Assembly: GCF_003258595.1 (NCBI RefSeq)
Contig: NZ_QHHQ01000006.1
Span: forward strand, 124,001 to 188,000
Source of the DNA: Acuticoccus sediminis
GTDB lineage: Bacteria > Pseudomonadota > Alphaproteobacteria > Rhizobiales > Amorphaceae
Direction of reading: 5' to 3'
Length of the DNA: 64,000 bases
Made by a program: the position numbers and the translations under genes. The notes beneath the pieces are model-generated. The model searched no databases, was not told the origin of the DNA, and saw only the letters and a list, made by a program, of their open reading frames with translations. Numbering within the stretch: the first letter of the stretch is position 1; each line of letters starts with the position of its first letter. Positions 18,891 to 28,235 of the stretch are shown here, one piece after another.

Positions 18891-19081
18891 GGTCCAAATC
18901 GCCCCGCCGGGCGGATCTTCTTTCGTGGAGATTCGTTTGCGCGGATCGTGTGACGCGACGCGTCCCCGCCGGACAGGCCAGAGCGGGGGCCTTCGGTTCG
19001 ACAGACGACGGTGCGCGCCTCCACAGCGTGCCCGCCGAATGACGCGCCGACGCAACATCTGAAGACTTTGGGGTTGCGCCA

Positions 19082-20206
19082 ATGACCGACCGCATCATGA
19101 ACTTCCTCCGCGACACCCGACCGGAGGGCCCGTGCCTCGTCGTCGACCTCGAGGTCGTGCGCGAGAACTATATCCGCTTTGCAAAGGCCATGCCGGATAG
19201 CCGGATCTTTTACGCGGTCAAAGCCAATCCCGCGCCCGAGATCCTGTCGCTGCTCGCCGGCCTCGGCTCCAACTTCGACTGCGCCTCGGTCCAGGAGATC
19301 GACATGGCGCTCGCCGCCGGCGCCACGCCCGACCGCATCTCCTTCGGCAACACCATCAAGAAGGAGCGCGACGTCGCCGCCGCGCACGCCCGTGGCGTGA
19401 CCATGTACGCCGTGGACTGCGAGGCCGAGGTCGACAAGATCGCCCGCTCCGCGCCGGGCGCGCGCGTCTACTGCCGCATCCTGTGCGACGGCGATGGTGC
19501 CGAGTGGGCCCTGTCGCGCAAGTTCGGCTGCGAGCCCGCGATGGCGATCGACGTGCTGGACCACGCCCACCGTAGCGGCCTCGTCGCCTACGGCGTGTCC
19601 TTCCATGTCGGCTCGCAGCAGAAGAACCCGCGCGCCTGGGACCAGGCCCTGGCCTCCTCGGCCGAGATCTTCCGCACGCTCTCCTATCGCGGGATCGAGC
19701 TGAAGATGGTCAACCTCGGCGGCGGCTTCGCCACCCGCTACCTCGAGGACATCCCCGAGGAGGGCGAGTACGGCCACGAGATCAACGAGTCGATCCGCGC
19801 CCACTTCGGCAACCGGATCCCCGAGACGATCATCGAGCCGGGCCGCGGCATGGTCGGCAACGCCGGCGTCATCAAGACCGAGGTGATCCTCGTGTCGCAG
19901 AAGGCGCAGGACGATATCCGATGGGTCTACCTGGACATCGGCAAGTTCAACGGCCTCGCCGAGACGATGGACGAGGCGATCCGCTATCCGATCACCTCCA
20001 GCCGCGGTGGTGACGCGACCCCGTGCATCCTCGCCGGCCCGACCTGCGACTCGGTCGACGTGATGTACGAGAAGAAGCCCTATCCGCTCCCGGTGAGCCT
20101 CGAGATCGGCGACGAGCTCTTCATCGGCGGCACCGGCGCCTACACGACGACCTACTCGGCGATCGCGTTCAACGGCTTCCCGCCGCTGGCGTCCTACGTG
20201 ATCTGA
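19082..20206 (+). CDS. Ornithine (lysine/ornithine) decarboxylase, PLP fold type III
   Basis: 374 aa, the normal size of alphaproteobacterial alanine-racemase-fold decarboxylases. Seen: PLP lysine in FYAVKANP (K47), NFDCASVQEIDMALAAGA, ISFGNTIKK, the pyridine-side SFHVGSQQ, the phosphate-binding LGGGFATRY, EPGRGMVGNAG, and the C-terminal CDSVD with the catalytic cysteine and substrate aspartate. It would make putrescine (or cadaverine) in the cytosol, the first step of polyamine synthesis. ATG 19082 is adjacent to the canonical N-terminus. It is monocistronic, preceded by a long leader rich in hairpins and followed by a strong hairpin. Substrate preference between ornithine and lysine cannot be read from sequence alone. 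Confidence 0.92.
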   Translation: MTDRIMNFLRDTRPEGPCLVVDLEVVRENYIRFAKAMPDSRIFYAVKANPAPEILSLLAGLGSNFDCASVQEIDMALAAGATPDRISFGNTIKKERDVAAAHARGVTMYAVDCEAEVDKIARSAPGARVYCRILCDGDGAEWALSRKFGCEPAMAIDVLDHAHRSGLVAYGVSFHVGSQQKNPRAWDQALASSAEIFRTLSYRGIELKMVNLGGGFATRYLEDIPEEGEYGHEINESIRAHFGNRIPETIIEPGRGMVGNAGVIKTEVILVSQKAQDDIRWVYLDIGKFNGLAETMDEAIRYPITSSRGGDATPCILAGPTCDSVDVMYEKKPYPLPVSLEIGDELFIGGTGAYTTTYSAIAFNGFPPLASYVI

Positions 20207-20250
20207 AACCGTCGCGGCAGCGCCGCGACGGACCGCCGGCGGACGATACG

Positions 20251-20283
20251 ACGCCGCGCCCCGGACACCCCGTGGCGCGGCGT
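20251..20283. terminator. Bidirectional hairpin between convergent genes
   Basis: Perfect 10-bp stem ACGCCGCGCC (20251-20260) and GGCGCGGCGT (20274-20283), 13-nt loop, between the decarboxylase stop and the convergent hydrolase. Followed by only two Ts on the plus strand. Confidence 0.6.
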
Positions 20284-20323
20284 TGTCATGTCCGGCGCCG
20301 CGCGGACCAGGCCCCGCCCGCCT

Positions 20324-21625
20324 TCAGTCTCCGCTCGCCGCCTCGCGGGGGAGCAGCGCGCCGTAGACCATGTTGCGCAGGAGCTCGCGGTAGGGGGCCG
20401 CTTCCCGGACGGACTGGACCATGAAGACCACGGCGAGGTCCTGCCGCGGGTCGATCCAGAAGTAGGTGCCGGCGTAGCCGCCCCAGAAATAGTCGCCCAC
20501 CGTCCCCTGCAGCGGGGAGACGCCCGCGTCCGTGCGCACCGCGAAGCCGAGGCCGAAACCGTAGCCCGGTCCCGGAAGGTAGCCGGTGGTCGGCACTCCC
20601 TCCGGCGCACGGTGCGGAATGTCGCCCAGGTGGTCGGAGGTCATGTAGGCGACCGTCCGGGGGCCGAGGATGCGCGCGCCGTCGAGGGTGCCGCCGTTCA
20701 TCAGCGCCAGCACGAAGCGCGCATAGTCCGTCGCGGTCGAGAAGAGGCCGCCGCCTCCCGAAAGCTGCACCGGCTCCTTCGCCGGGTCGAGCAGGAACTC
20801 GCGCCCGCTGACCGTGCTGTCGAGCGGGTGCGCGACGCGCGCCCGGTCGGCCTCGTCCGCCACCCAGAAGGCGGTGTCCTCCATCCGGAGCGGCCCGAGG
20901 ATCCGCTCCCGGAACACCTCCGACAGCGGCTTGCCCTCGACCACCTCGATCACGGCACCGAGGACATCGGTCGAGCGGCCGTATTCCCAGCCCGTTCCCG
21001 GCTCGAAGGCGAGCGGGGTCTCGCCGATGGCGCTCGCCTGATCGAAGGCGGTGAGGGTCGTCCCGGTGATCCGCTTCTCGGCGTAGATGTCGCGGATCGC
21101 GCCGCGCCCGAAGGCGCCGTAGACCACGCCCGACGTGTGGCGCAGGAGGTCGTGCACCGTCGGGCCCCGTGTGGCCGGCGCCTCGCCCTCCAGCACCGGC
21201 TCGCCGGCATCGTCCTTGCCCTCGATGCCGATGCGCGGGTTCGCGAACGCGGGGATATACTTCTCCACCGGGTCGGACAGCTTCAGCCGCCCTTCCTCCA
21301 CGAGCTGCATCGCGACGACGCTCGTGATCGGCTTGGTCATCGAGTAGATGCGGAAGATCGAATCGGGCGCCATCGCGGTGTGGTCGCGCGTGTCGCTCTC
21401 GCCGAAGGCCTCGAAATAGGCGACCTTGCGGTTGCGCAGGATCATCAGCACCGCGCCGGGGATGACCCCGTCGTCGACGTCGGCGGTCAGCCGCGCGCCG
21501 ATCGCCTCCAGCCGCTCCGGCAGCAGCCCGACCGCCTCCGGCGTGGCCGTGGGCAGCGGCTCGGCGGCGGCCGGCGCGGCCGCGAGGAGGCAAAGGACGA
21601 GCGCTCCGATCGATCGGACCATCAT
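20324..21625 (-). CDS. Serine hydrolase of the class C beta-lactamase/family VIII esterase fold
   Basis: 433 aa with a typical Sec signal peptide (MMVRSIGALVLCLLAAAPAAA, cleavage after about residue 21). Active-site SxxK is S95-M-T-K98 in FRIYSMTKPIT; the second tyrosine motif is in WEYGRSTDVLGAVIE; LLRHTSG is the usual conserved segment before it. These are hallmarks of family VIII esterases and beta-lactamase-like peptidases, which act in the periplasm on esters, lactams or peptides. No particular substrate can be named. A 65-bp gap separates it from the extensin-like gene on the same strand, so the two may be cotranscribed. Confidence 0.88.
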   Translation of the reverse strand: MMVRSIGALVLCLLAAAPAAAEPLPTATPEAVGLLPERLEAIGARLTADVDDGVIPGAVLMILRNRKVAYFEAFGESDTRDHTAMAPDSIFRIYSMTKPITSVVAMQLVEEGRLKLSDPVEKYIPAFANPRIGIEGKDDAGEPVLEGEAPATRGPTVHDLLRHTSGVVYGAFGRGAIRDIYAEKRITGTTLTAFDQASAIGETPLAFEPGTGWEYGRSTDVLGAVIEVVEGKPLSEVFRERILGPLRMEDTAFWVADEADRARVAHPLDSTVSGREFLLDPAKEPVQLSGGGGLFSTATDYARFVLALMNGGTLDGARILGPRTVAYMTSDHLGDIPHRAPEGVPTTGYLPGPGYGFGLGFAVRTDAGVSPLQGTVGDYFWGGYAGTYFWIDPRQDLAVVFMVQSVREAAPYRELLRNMVYGALLPREAASGD

Positions 21626-21689
21626 GGGATCTCCCGCATGTCGACGCGTGCGGAGAGGTATGGCTCGGCCGCCGGGCCGGCAAGGAAGG

Positions 21690-22808
21690 TCAGCGGCAGT
21701 AGACCGAGCCGTTCCCGCGCGGCGCCGAATCGAGGTGCAGGTGGTCGTCGTGGTAGGCGACCGTGCGCGGGCCGAGCACGGTCTTGAAGACGCCGCACGC
21801 TCCTTCGCGCACCTCCGCCTGGAACGCCTTCTCGGCGCCGCGGTGGTCGGGCTCGACCATCACCACGGTTCCGTCCTTCAGCTTGAAGCCGGCGATGTCG
21901 ATGGCGTTGGCGAAGGCGTGCTCGGAGAGCCGCGTCGTCGCGGTGCCGTTGCGGCGCCGCCTGCAGGCGTAGCTGGGGCCGATCAGATAGCTGGAGATCT
22001 CCTGCCGGAAGTGCTTCTTCGCGGCCGGGTTCACAACCGTCCTGGTCCAGTCCGCCAGCGCCGTCGCGACGGGGCAGCGCAGGGTCGCCGTCGTCGACAG
22101 CGACACGCCCTCGACGAGGGACACCGCGAGCGGCCGCGGCGCGCCGCATGAATTCTCCTGGAACGTCGGCTCGACCTTGAACGACACGCGTTTCGACAGC
22201 AGCGCCTCGCAGGCCTTGCCCTCGCCCGGGTCGAGCTGGCCGGCGCGGATGCTGGTGTTGACTCGCGCCTGGGTCCTGGGGCGCGACGCCGAGGGAGCGG
22301 TCCTTGCCGCGACCTGCCGCTTCTCGGGTTTGGGGCGGGGGATGCCGGGATTGGACTGGTCGTCGATCTCCTCGGCGAGATTGGCGGTCTCTTCGGGAGC
22401 CTTTTCAGGAGCCTTTTCAGGAGCCTTGTCGGGAGCCTTTTCGGGGGCCTTGGCTTCGGGCAGGGCCCGGTGCGCGGCTGCCGGGACGACGGTGGATTTC
22501 AGGATCGGCAGCGGCGGCGCGACGTCCGCCGGGGCGAAGCCCAGTGCCGCGCTGCCGCCCGGGCGGGCCGGATTTGTCGTCAGCGCCAGCGCGTGGGCCG
22601 CCTCGATCGCGCTCGCGGACAACGGCTTCGGTGCCGGGGGCTCCGGCACGGCGGCTTCGGCCTGCGCGTCGGTTCCGGGGGGCTGGGGGGAGTCGGCGTG
22701 TTCGGGGGGCCTGGGGGCGGGCTCGGGCACTTGTCCCATCGCGCTTCCGGCCAGGGCATAGGCCAGAATGCACGCCACGAGACCAGCGATCGACGCCCGA
22801 CGTACCAT
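21690..22808 (-). CDS. Extensin-like protein with proline-rich region
   Basis: 372 aa. Signal peptide at the N-terminus (ASIAGLVACILAYALAGSAMG). Residues about 30-170 are Pro/Ala/Glu-rich and include five KAPE/KAPD tetrapeptides in a row, encoded by near-identical 12-bp units at about 22396-22450. The C-terminal 170 residues match the bacterial extensin-like domain: CPVATALADWTRTVV, SYACR, LSEHAFANAIDI and the terminal DDHLHLD. The conserved His/Asp set (SEHAFANAID ... HLHLD) resembles LAS-type zinc peptidases (M15), so a cell-wall role in the periplasm is likely but unproven. Cysteines in the domain probably form disulphides. Confidence 0.88.
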   Translation of the reverse strand: MVRRASIAGLVACILAYALAGSAMGQVPEPAPRPPEHADSPQPPGTDAQAEAAVPEPPAPKPLSASAIEAAHALALTTNPARPGGSAALGFAPADVAPPLPILKSTVVPAAAHRALPEAKAPEKAPDKAPEKAPEKAPEETANLAEEIDDQSNPGIPRPKPEKRQVAARTAPSASRPRTQARVNTSIRAGQLDPGEGKACEALLSKRVSFKVEPTFQENSCGAPRPLAVSLVEGVSLSTTATLRCPVATALADWTRTVVNPAAKKHFRQEISSYLIGPSYACRRRRNGTATTRLSEHAFANAIDIAGFKLKDGTVVMVEPDHRGAEKAFQAEVREGACGVFKTVLGPRTVAYHDDHLHLDSAPRGNGSVYCR

Positions 22809-22914
22809 GCGGCTCTCCGCGCCCGGAGTGGGCGGTGGGCATCATACCCACAGCCGATCCGCATGTATAAGTGACCGATCTAGGTCAACAAGTCGTTGAT
22901 GACGTCCACGCAAA

Positions 22915-23433
22915 TTAAACGGTAACGGCGAGCTCGCGCTGGGCTGCCGTCAGCAGCGCCTCGAGGAACGGGGCGTAGGAGCGCCAGACGTCGACCTCGA
23001 AGCCGTCCTCGACGTGCCACAGCACGACGCTGAGCCCGTCGAACACCGTGCGGGCACCGCGACCGGGGGCCATCCTCGAGAGGTCCCGCGGGCATCCGTG
23101 GGCGAGGAGGTCCTCCGCCGCGGGGCCCGACACCGCGAACGAGACCTCGCGGTTGCTGATCTCGACGAGGCTGCCGGCGATCCCGGACGCGGCGAAGGCG
23201 CCGGCCATCGGCGCGGCGTCCTCCAGCGGCGCGACGACGACCCACTCGTCCGGTCCCAGCCGCAGCGAGCGGCGGTCGCCCGCGACGGCGATCTCGCCGA
23301 TGGTCGCGCCCAGCGGCACCGCCAGCGCCTCGCCCGCCGCGGCCGCGTCCGCCTCGGTGGCGCGCAGGCTGAAGCGCGCGCGCGCCGGCAGGGCCTCGAC
23401 CGTCGTGCTCATGGTCTTCACCGGCTCATCCAT
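22915..23433 (-). CDS. soxG: Sarcosine oxidase gamma subunit
   Basis: 172 aa, last gene of a soxBDAG operon. Seen: the SoxG pattern RLGPDEWVVVAPLED, GSLVEISNREVSFAVSGP, LLAHGCPRDLS and FEVDVWRSYAPFLEALL. Family knowledge: the small gamma subunit completes the heterotetramer that oxidises sarcosine to glycine. Its ATG at 23433 lies inside the end of soxA (8-nt overlap), giving translational coupling. Confidence 0.93.
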   Translation of the reverse strand: MDEPVKTMSTTVEALPARARFSLRATEADAAAAGEALAVPLGATIGEIAVAGDRRSLRLGPDEWVVVAPLEDAAPMAGAFAASGIAGSLVEISNREVSFAVSGPAAEDLLAHGCPRDLSRMAPGRGARTVFDGLSVVLWHVEDGFEVDVWRSYAPFLEALLTAAQRELAVTV

Positions 23434-26400
23434 TGAGGCGCGCTCCTTCGGCGTCGAAAAACACGGTCCCGGTCACCGTCGCGGCGACGGTCCCGCCGGG
23501 CATCGGAACGTAGAGGGTCTCGCCCGTCCGGGCCGCGCCGCCCGACACGACCGCGAGCGCGATCGACCGGCCGAGCGTCGCGCTCCGGTACGACGACGTG
23601 ACGTGGCCGAGCATCGTCATGGGCAGCGGCTCGGCCGGGTCGGCGACGATCTGCGCCCCTTCCTCCAGAACGACGTCCGGGTCCTCGGTCAGCAGGCCGA
23701 CGAGCTGCTTGCGGTCGTCCTTCAGCATGTCCGGCCGCGTCAGCGCGCGCATGCCGACGAAGTCCGGCTTGGTCTTGCCGATCGCCCAGGAGAGGCCCGC
23801 GTCGTGCGGCGTGACGGTGCCGTCCGTCTCCTGGCCGACGATGATGTAGCCCTTCTCGGCGCGCAGGACGTGCATCGTCTCGGTGCCGTAGACGCAGGCA
23901 CCATGCGCCCGGCCGGACCCGACGATCCTCTCCCAGACCTCGAGCCCGTGCGCCGCGCCGACGTTCACCTCGAACCCCAGCTCCCCGGTGAAGCTGACGC
24001 GGAAGAGGCGGCAGGGGACGCCCGCGAAGGTGCACGCGGCGACCGACATATGCGGGAACGCCTCGGCGGAGATGTCGAGGCCGGTCACATAGGGCGCGAT
24101 GATCTCGCGCGCCTTCGGGCCGTTGACGGCGATGGTGGCCCATTCCTCCGTCGTCGACGTCAGCCAGACCCTGAGATCCGGCCACTCGGTCTGGAGGTAG
24201 TCCTCCATCGTGGCGAGGACGCGCGGCGCGCCGCCGGTCGTCGTGGTGACGTGGAAGCGGTCCTCGGCGATGCGGGCGATGATGCCGTCGTCGCGGATGA
24301 ACCCGTCGTCGCCCAGCATCAGCGCGTAGCGGCACTTGCCGACGCCGAGCTTCAGCATCGGGTTCGTGTACATGCGGTTCAGGAACTCGGCGGCGTCCGG
24401 CCCGACCACCTCGATCTTGCCCAGCGTGGACGCGTCGAAGATGCCCGCCGTCTGGCGCGTCTTGCGGCACTCGCGCGCGACCGCCTCGTCCATGGTCTCG
24501 ACGCCCTCGGGGAAGTAGCGCGCCCGGCGCCACAGCGAGACCGCCTCGAACACTGCCCCGTGCGCGGTGGCCCACGGGTCGATGGGCGTCTTGCGCTCCA
24601 CCTCGAACGTGGCGCCGCGGCGGGGGCCGGCGAGGGCGCCGAAGGTGGTCGGCGTGTAGGGCGGGCGGAAGGTGGTGAGACCCACCTCCGGCGGCGTCCT
24701 GCCGAGGGCCTCCGCGGCGATCATCAGGCCGTTGATGTTGGAGAGCTTGCCCTGGTCGGTGGCCATGCCGGTCGTGGTGTAGCGCTTGATGTGCTCGATC
24801 GAGCGCATGCCCTCCTTGACCGCCAGGCGGATGTCCTTGGCGGTCACGTCGTTCTGGAAGTCGACGAAGGCCTTGCGGGCGTAGTGGTCGGAGGGGAGGG
24901 CACCTTCGGGCGCGCCCGTTCCGGCGTGGTCGTGGGTGACGGCGAACCGCGCCGGGGCGGCGTCCGTCCCGGTGGCCGCGGCGCCCGCGTCGGCGCCGCT
25001 CGAAAGCGCCTCGGCGAGGCCCCACACGCCCGCGCCCGCGCCCGCGACGAGGCAGGCCTCGGGCGAGGTGTCCGGCAGGAAGCGGCCCGACGCGGCGTCC
25101 CAGGCGAGCTTGCCCTTGGTGTGGGAGAAGAGGCTGACCGCCGGGGTCCATCCGCCGGACATCAGCACCGCGTCGCAGCGCACGATGTTCGCCTCGCCCA
25201 CGCGGCTGCCGCGGCGCTCGGCGATCCACACGGCCTTGACCCGCTTGGCGCCCTGCGTGGCGACGGGAACGCTGGAGAGCGCGATCCTGATGCCGCGGCC
25301 GGAGGCGGCGTCGCGCAGATCCTCCGCGACGTCGGCGCGCGTGTCGGCGATGACGGCGATCTCGACGCCCGCGTCCGCGAGGTCGAAGGCGGCGTACCAG
25401 GCGCTGTCGTGCGAGGTCGCGACCGCGACGCGACGCCCGATGGCGACGCCGTAGCGGTTGAGGTAGGTCTGCGCGGCGCCGGCGAGCATCACGCCCGGCC
25501 GGTCGTTGCCGTCGAACACCAGCGGCTTTTCGATCGCGCCCTGGGCGAGGACGACGCGGGTCGCGCGAACGCGCCACAGACGCTCGCGCGGGGCACCCTC
25601 GGGGCGCACGGCGAGGTGGTCCGTCACCCGCTCGACGAGGCCGACCATGTTCTCGTGGTCGTAGGCGATGGCGGTGGTGCGCGGCAGGATCCGGACCCCC
25701 GCCTCGGCAAGCGTGGCGAGCGACTGGCGCAGGAACGCCCATGCCGGCGCGCCGTCGATCCGGGCGCCGGGTGTCGAGAGGAGGCTCCCGCCCGGCTCGC
25801 TGCCTTCGTCGGCGAGGATCACGCGGCCGCCCGCCCGGGCCGCCTGCAGCGCCGCGGCGATGCCGGCCGGCCCCGCGCCCACCACGAGCACGTCGCAGTA
25901 GGCGTAGCGCGCGGCGTAGTGGTCGGGATCGTCGCTGGCCGGCGCGCGGCCGAGACCGGCGGCGGCGCGGATCACCGGTTCGTAGACGCTGTCCCAGAAG
26001 GAGCGCGGCCACTTGAAGGTCTTGTAGTAGAAGCCTGCGCCGAGGACGCGCGAGAGGCGGTCGTTCACCGCGCCGACGTCGAACGCGAGCGAGGGCCAGC
26101 GGTTCTGGCTCTCGACCTTCAGCCCCGGGACGGCCTCCTGCATGGTGGCGCGCGTGTTCGGCTCGGCCCGGCCGGGGCCGCGCGACACGTTGATCAGCGC
26201 GTTGGGCTCTTCGGAGCCGGCTGTCACCACGCCGCGCGGGCGGTGGTACTTGAACGAGCGCCCGACGAGGTGGATGCCGTGCGCCAGCAGCGCCGAGGCG
26301 ACGGTGTCGCCCTCGGCGGCGACGATCTCGCGTCCATCGAAGGTGAAGCGCACAGCGCGAACGTCATTGATGCGGCCCCTGCCGGCGACGCGGAAGGGGG

Positions 26401-26464
26401 CCGGCGCGACGTGATCGTAGCTCGCGGTCTCGAACGAGGTGCCGGAGAGGGTGGCGTCGGTCAT
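23426..26464 (-). CDS. soxA: Sarcosine oxidase alpha subunit
   Basis: 1012 aa from ATG 26464 (MTDATLSGTSF), whose ATGA overlaps the soxD stop; the frame extends further but into soxD. Domain order: N-terminal ferredoxin-like Fer2_4 segment (RFTFDGREIVAAEGDTVASA, then GRSFKYHRPRGV), a Rossmann FAD/NAD domain with VVGAGPAGIAAALQAARAGG near residue 175, and a C-terminal aminomethyltransferase (GcvT-like) domain from about residue 610 with TAGIFDASTLGKIEV and GELGFEVNVG. The GcvT-like part transfers the methyl-derived carbon to tetrahydrofolate. Cytosolic heterotetramer with SoxB, SoxD and SoxG; terminal step of the betaine pathway encoded nearby. Confidence 0.96.
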   Translation of the reverse strand: MTDATLSGTSFETASYDHVAPAPFRVAGRGRINDVRAVRFTFDGREIVAAEGDTVASALLAHGIHLVGRSFKYHRPRGVVTAGSEEPNALINVSRGPGRAEPNTRATMQEAVPGLKVESQNRWPSLAFDVGAVNDRLSRVLGAGFYYKTFKWPRSFWDSVYEPVIRAAAGLGRAPASDDPDHYAARYAYCDVLVVGAGPAGIAAALQAARAGGRVILADEGSEPGGSLLSTPGARIDGAPAWAFLRQSLATLAEAGVRILPRTTAIAYDHENMVGLVERVTDHLAVRPEGAPRERLWRVRATRVVLAQGAIEKPLVFDGNDRPGVMLAGAAQTYLNRYGVAIGRRVAVATSHDSAWYAAFDLADAGVEIAVIADTRADVAEDLRDAASGRGIRIALSSVPVATQGAKRVKAVWIAERRGSRVGEANIVRCDAVLMSGGWTPAVSLFSHTKGKLAWDAASGRFLPDTSPEACLVAGAGAGVWGLAEALSSGADAGAAATGTDAAPARFAVTHDHAGTGAPEGALPSDHYARKAFVDFQNDVTAKDIRLAVKEGMRSIEHIKRYTTTGMATDQGKLSNINGLMIAAEALGRTPPEVGLTTFRPPYTPTTFGALAGPRRGATFEVERKTPIDPWATAHGAVFEAVSLWRRARYFPEGVETMDEAVARECRKTRQTAGIFDASTLGKIEVVGPDAAEFLNRMYTNPMLKLGVGKCRYALMLGDDGFIRDDGIIARIAEDRFHVTTTTGGAPRVLATMEDYLQTEWPDLRVWLTSTTEEWATIAVNGPKAREIIAPYVTGLDISAEAFPHMSVAACTFAGVPCRLFRVSFTGELGFEVNVGAAHGLEVWERIVGSGRAHGACVYGTETMHVLRAEKGYIIVGQETDGTVTPHDAGLSWAIGKTKPDFVGMRALTRPDMLKDDRKQLVGLLTEDPDVVLEEGAQIVADPAEPLPMTMLGHVTSSYRSATLGRSIALAVVSGGAARTGETLYVPMPGGTVAATVTGTVFFDAEGARLNG

Positions 26465-26751
26465 TGTCCGTGCTCCCCGGCGATCGCCGGCCGGGGCTCG
26501 CCGGCCTTGTAGGTGACGAGGACGCGATCGCTCACCGTGTCGCGAATGGCGTTGAAGTACCGCGCGCAGCCGTGGGCGTGCCGCCAGCGCTCGGCGTGCG
26601 GTCCCTTCGGGTTGGAGCGGATATAGAGGAAGTCGCGCCACGTCTCGTCCGAGACGGACGGATCGGGCCGCACGATGTGCGCTTCGCCCGCGTAGGTGAA
26701 CTCCGCCTCGGGGAGCGTCTCGTCGCAGTAGGGGCAGTGGATGAGGAGCAT
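26461..26751 (-). CDS. soxD: Sarcosine oxidase delta subunit (zinc-binding)
   Basis: 96 aa, normal for SoxD. The N-terminus MLLIHCPYCD gives the zinc cysteines C6 and C9; the second half of the site is in ERWRHAHGCARYFNAIRD (histidine plus C62). These match the known SoxD zinc site. Located between soxB (17-nt gap) and soxA (4-nt overlap) in the standard soxBDAG order. Confidence 0.95.
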   Translation of the reverse strand: MLLIHCPYCDETLPEAEFTYAGEAHIVRPDPSVSDETWRDFLYIRSNPKGPHAERWRHAHGCARYFNAIRDTVSDRVLVTYKAGEPRPAIAGEHGQ

Positions 26752-26768
26752 GGTGCGTCTCGTCTCCG

Positions 26769-28022
26769 TCAGTGCGCGACGGCGGCGGCGGCGGCCTCGT
26801 CGATGAGGCGGCCGGTGGTGAAGCGTTCCAGGGTGAACGGGGCGTTGATCGGGTGCGGCTCGCCGGTCGCGACCGTGTGCGCGAGGAGGTGCGCCGAGCC
26901 GGGCGTCGCCTTGAACCCGCCGGTGCCCCAGCCGCAGTTCACGAAGAGTCCCGGGACCGGCGTCTTGCCGATGATGGGCGAGCGGTCCGGCGTCACGTCG
27001 ACGATGCCGCCCCAGAGCCGCAGCATCCGCATGCGCGAGAACTGCGGGAACATCTCCACGATCGCCGCCAGCGTGTGCTCGATGAGGGCGAGGCCGCCGC
27101 GCTGGGAGTAGGACGTGTACTGGTCCGTGCCCGAGCCGATCACCAGTTCGCCCTTGTCGGACTGGGAGATGTAGGCGTGCACGGTGTTCGACATGACGAC
27201 GCACGGGAAGATCGGCTTCACCGGCTCCGATACCAGCGCCTGCAGCGGGTAGGATTCCAGCGGCATGCGCACCCCGGCGGTGTCCATCAGCACCGAGGTG
27301 TGGCCGGCGGCCGAAACGGCGACCTTCTTCGCCCTGATGAAGCCCTTCGCCGTCTCGACGCCCGCGACCCGCCCGTCCGGCCCGCGGCGGATCGCCGTGA
27401 CGGGGCAGTTCTGGATGATGTCGACGCCGCGCGAGGAGGCGGAGCGGGCATAGCCCCAGGCGACCGCGTCGTGCCGCGCGGTGCCGGCGCGGCCCTGCCA
27501 GGCGGCGCCCACCACCGGGTAGCGCGCGTCGGGCCGGATGTTCAGCGGCGGGCAGATCGCCTTCGCCTCTTCCCTGGTGATCCAGCGGTTGTCGACGCCG
27601 TTGAGGCGGTTGGAATGGATGTGCCGCTTGAAGGACTGCACGTCGTGGACGGTGTGGGCGAGCATCATGCAGCCGCGCCGAGAGAACATGACGTTGTAGT
27701 TGAGGTCCTGCGAGAGGCCCTCCCACAGGTCCACGGCGTGGTCGTAGAGCCGGGCGGACTCGTCGTAGAGGTAGTTTGAGCGGATGATGGTGGTGTTGCG
27801 GCCGGTGTTGCCGCCGCCGAGCCAGCCCTTGTCGATCACCGCGACGTTGGTGATCCCGTGCTCCTTGGCGAGGTAGTGCGCGCAGCCGAGGCCGTGGCCG
27901 CCGGCGCCGACGATGACGACGTCGTATTCGGCTTTGGGCTCGGCTTCCGGCCACTGGGCGGTCCAGTGGCGGTCGCCGGTGACGGCGCTTTTGAGGAGTT
28001 CTAAGGCGGAGAAATAGGTCAT
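26769..28022 (-). CDS. soxB: Sarcosine oxidase beta subunit
   Basis: 417 aa. Seen: N-terminal dinucleotide-binding YDVVIVGAGGHGLGCAHYLA, the GGGNTGRNTTIIRSNYL segment typical of SoxB near the covalent FMN/FAD region, and the C-terminal LWGGIVDVTPDRSPIIGKTP with NCGWGTGGFKATPGSA. SoxB carries the sarcosine-oxidising FAD and the FMN site. First gene of the operon; divergent from the GlxA-type regulator. Confidence 0.96.
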   Translation of the reverse strand: MTYFSALELLKSAVTGDRHWTAQWPEAEPKAEYDVVIVGAGGHGLGCAHYLAKEHGITNVAVIDKGWLGGGNTGRNTTIIRSNYLYDESARLYDHAVDLWEGLSQDLNYNVMFSRRGCMMLAHTVHDVQSFKRHIHSNRLNGVDNRWITREEAKAICPPLNIRPDARYPVVGAAWQGRAGTARHDAVAWGYARSASSRGVDIIQNCPVTAIRRGPDGRVAGVETAKGFIRAKKVAVSAAGHTSVLMDTAGVRMPLESYPLQALVSEPVKPIFPCVVMSNTVHAYISQSDKGELVIGSGTDQYTSYSQRGGLALIEHTLAAIVEMFPQFSRMRMLRLWGGIVDVTPDRSPIIGKTPVPGLFVNCGWGTGGFKATPGSAHLLAHTVATGEPHPINAPFTLERFTTGRLIDEAAAAAVAH

Positions 28023-28235
28023 GGCGGCCCCATCCGACCGGATCACAGGATGGGACCATTGCGCCAAGTGCGCACGCAGGTACAGTACCGGCGCGTCGGC
28101 GCAATGGTCGATTTGCGACACGGTGGGCGAGGCGACGTCCCGCCGCCGGTCGAAGGTGCGCCCGGCGCGGAGGCGGAGCGGCGCGCCGCACCCTCGGCGG
28201 CACGGATGGGACCGGAACGAAGGGAGCCAGATGGG
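28023..28235. promoter_or_regulatory. Divergent control region of soxBDAG and its probable regulator
   Basis: 213 bp between the soxB ATG and the AraC-type gene. Expected to carry both promoters and the regulator's operator. I saw no clean repeat that I would call the site. Confidence 0.45.

Noticed and set aside
18856-19062. 68-codon GTG-started frame in the decarboxylase leader
   Set aside because: Arg/Cys-rich translation and overlap with stems suggest it is not a protein gene; kept only as a possible leader peptide remark.
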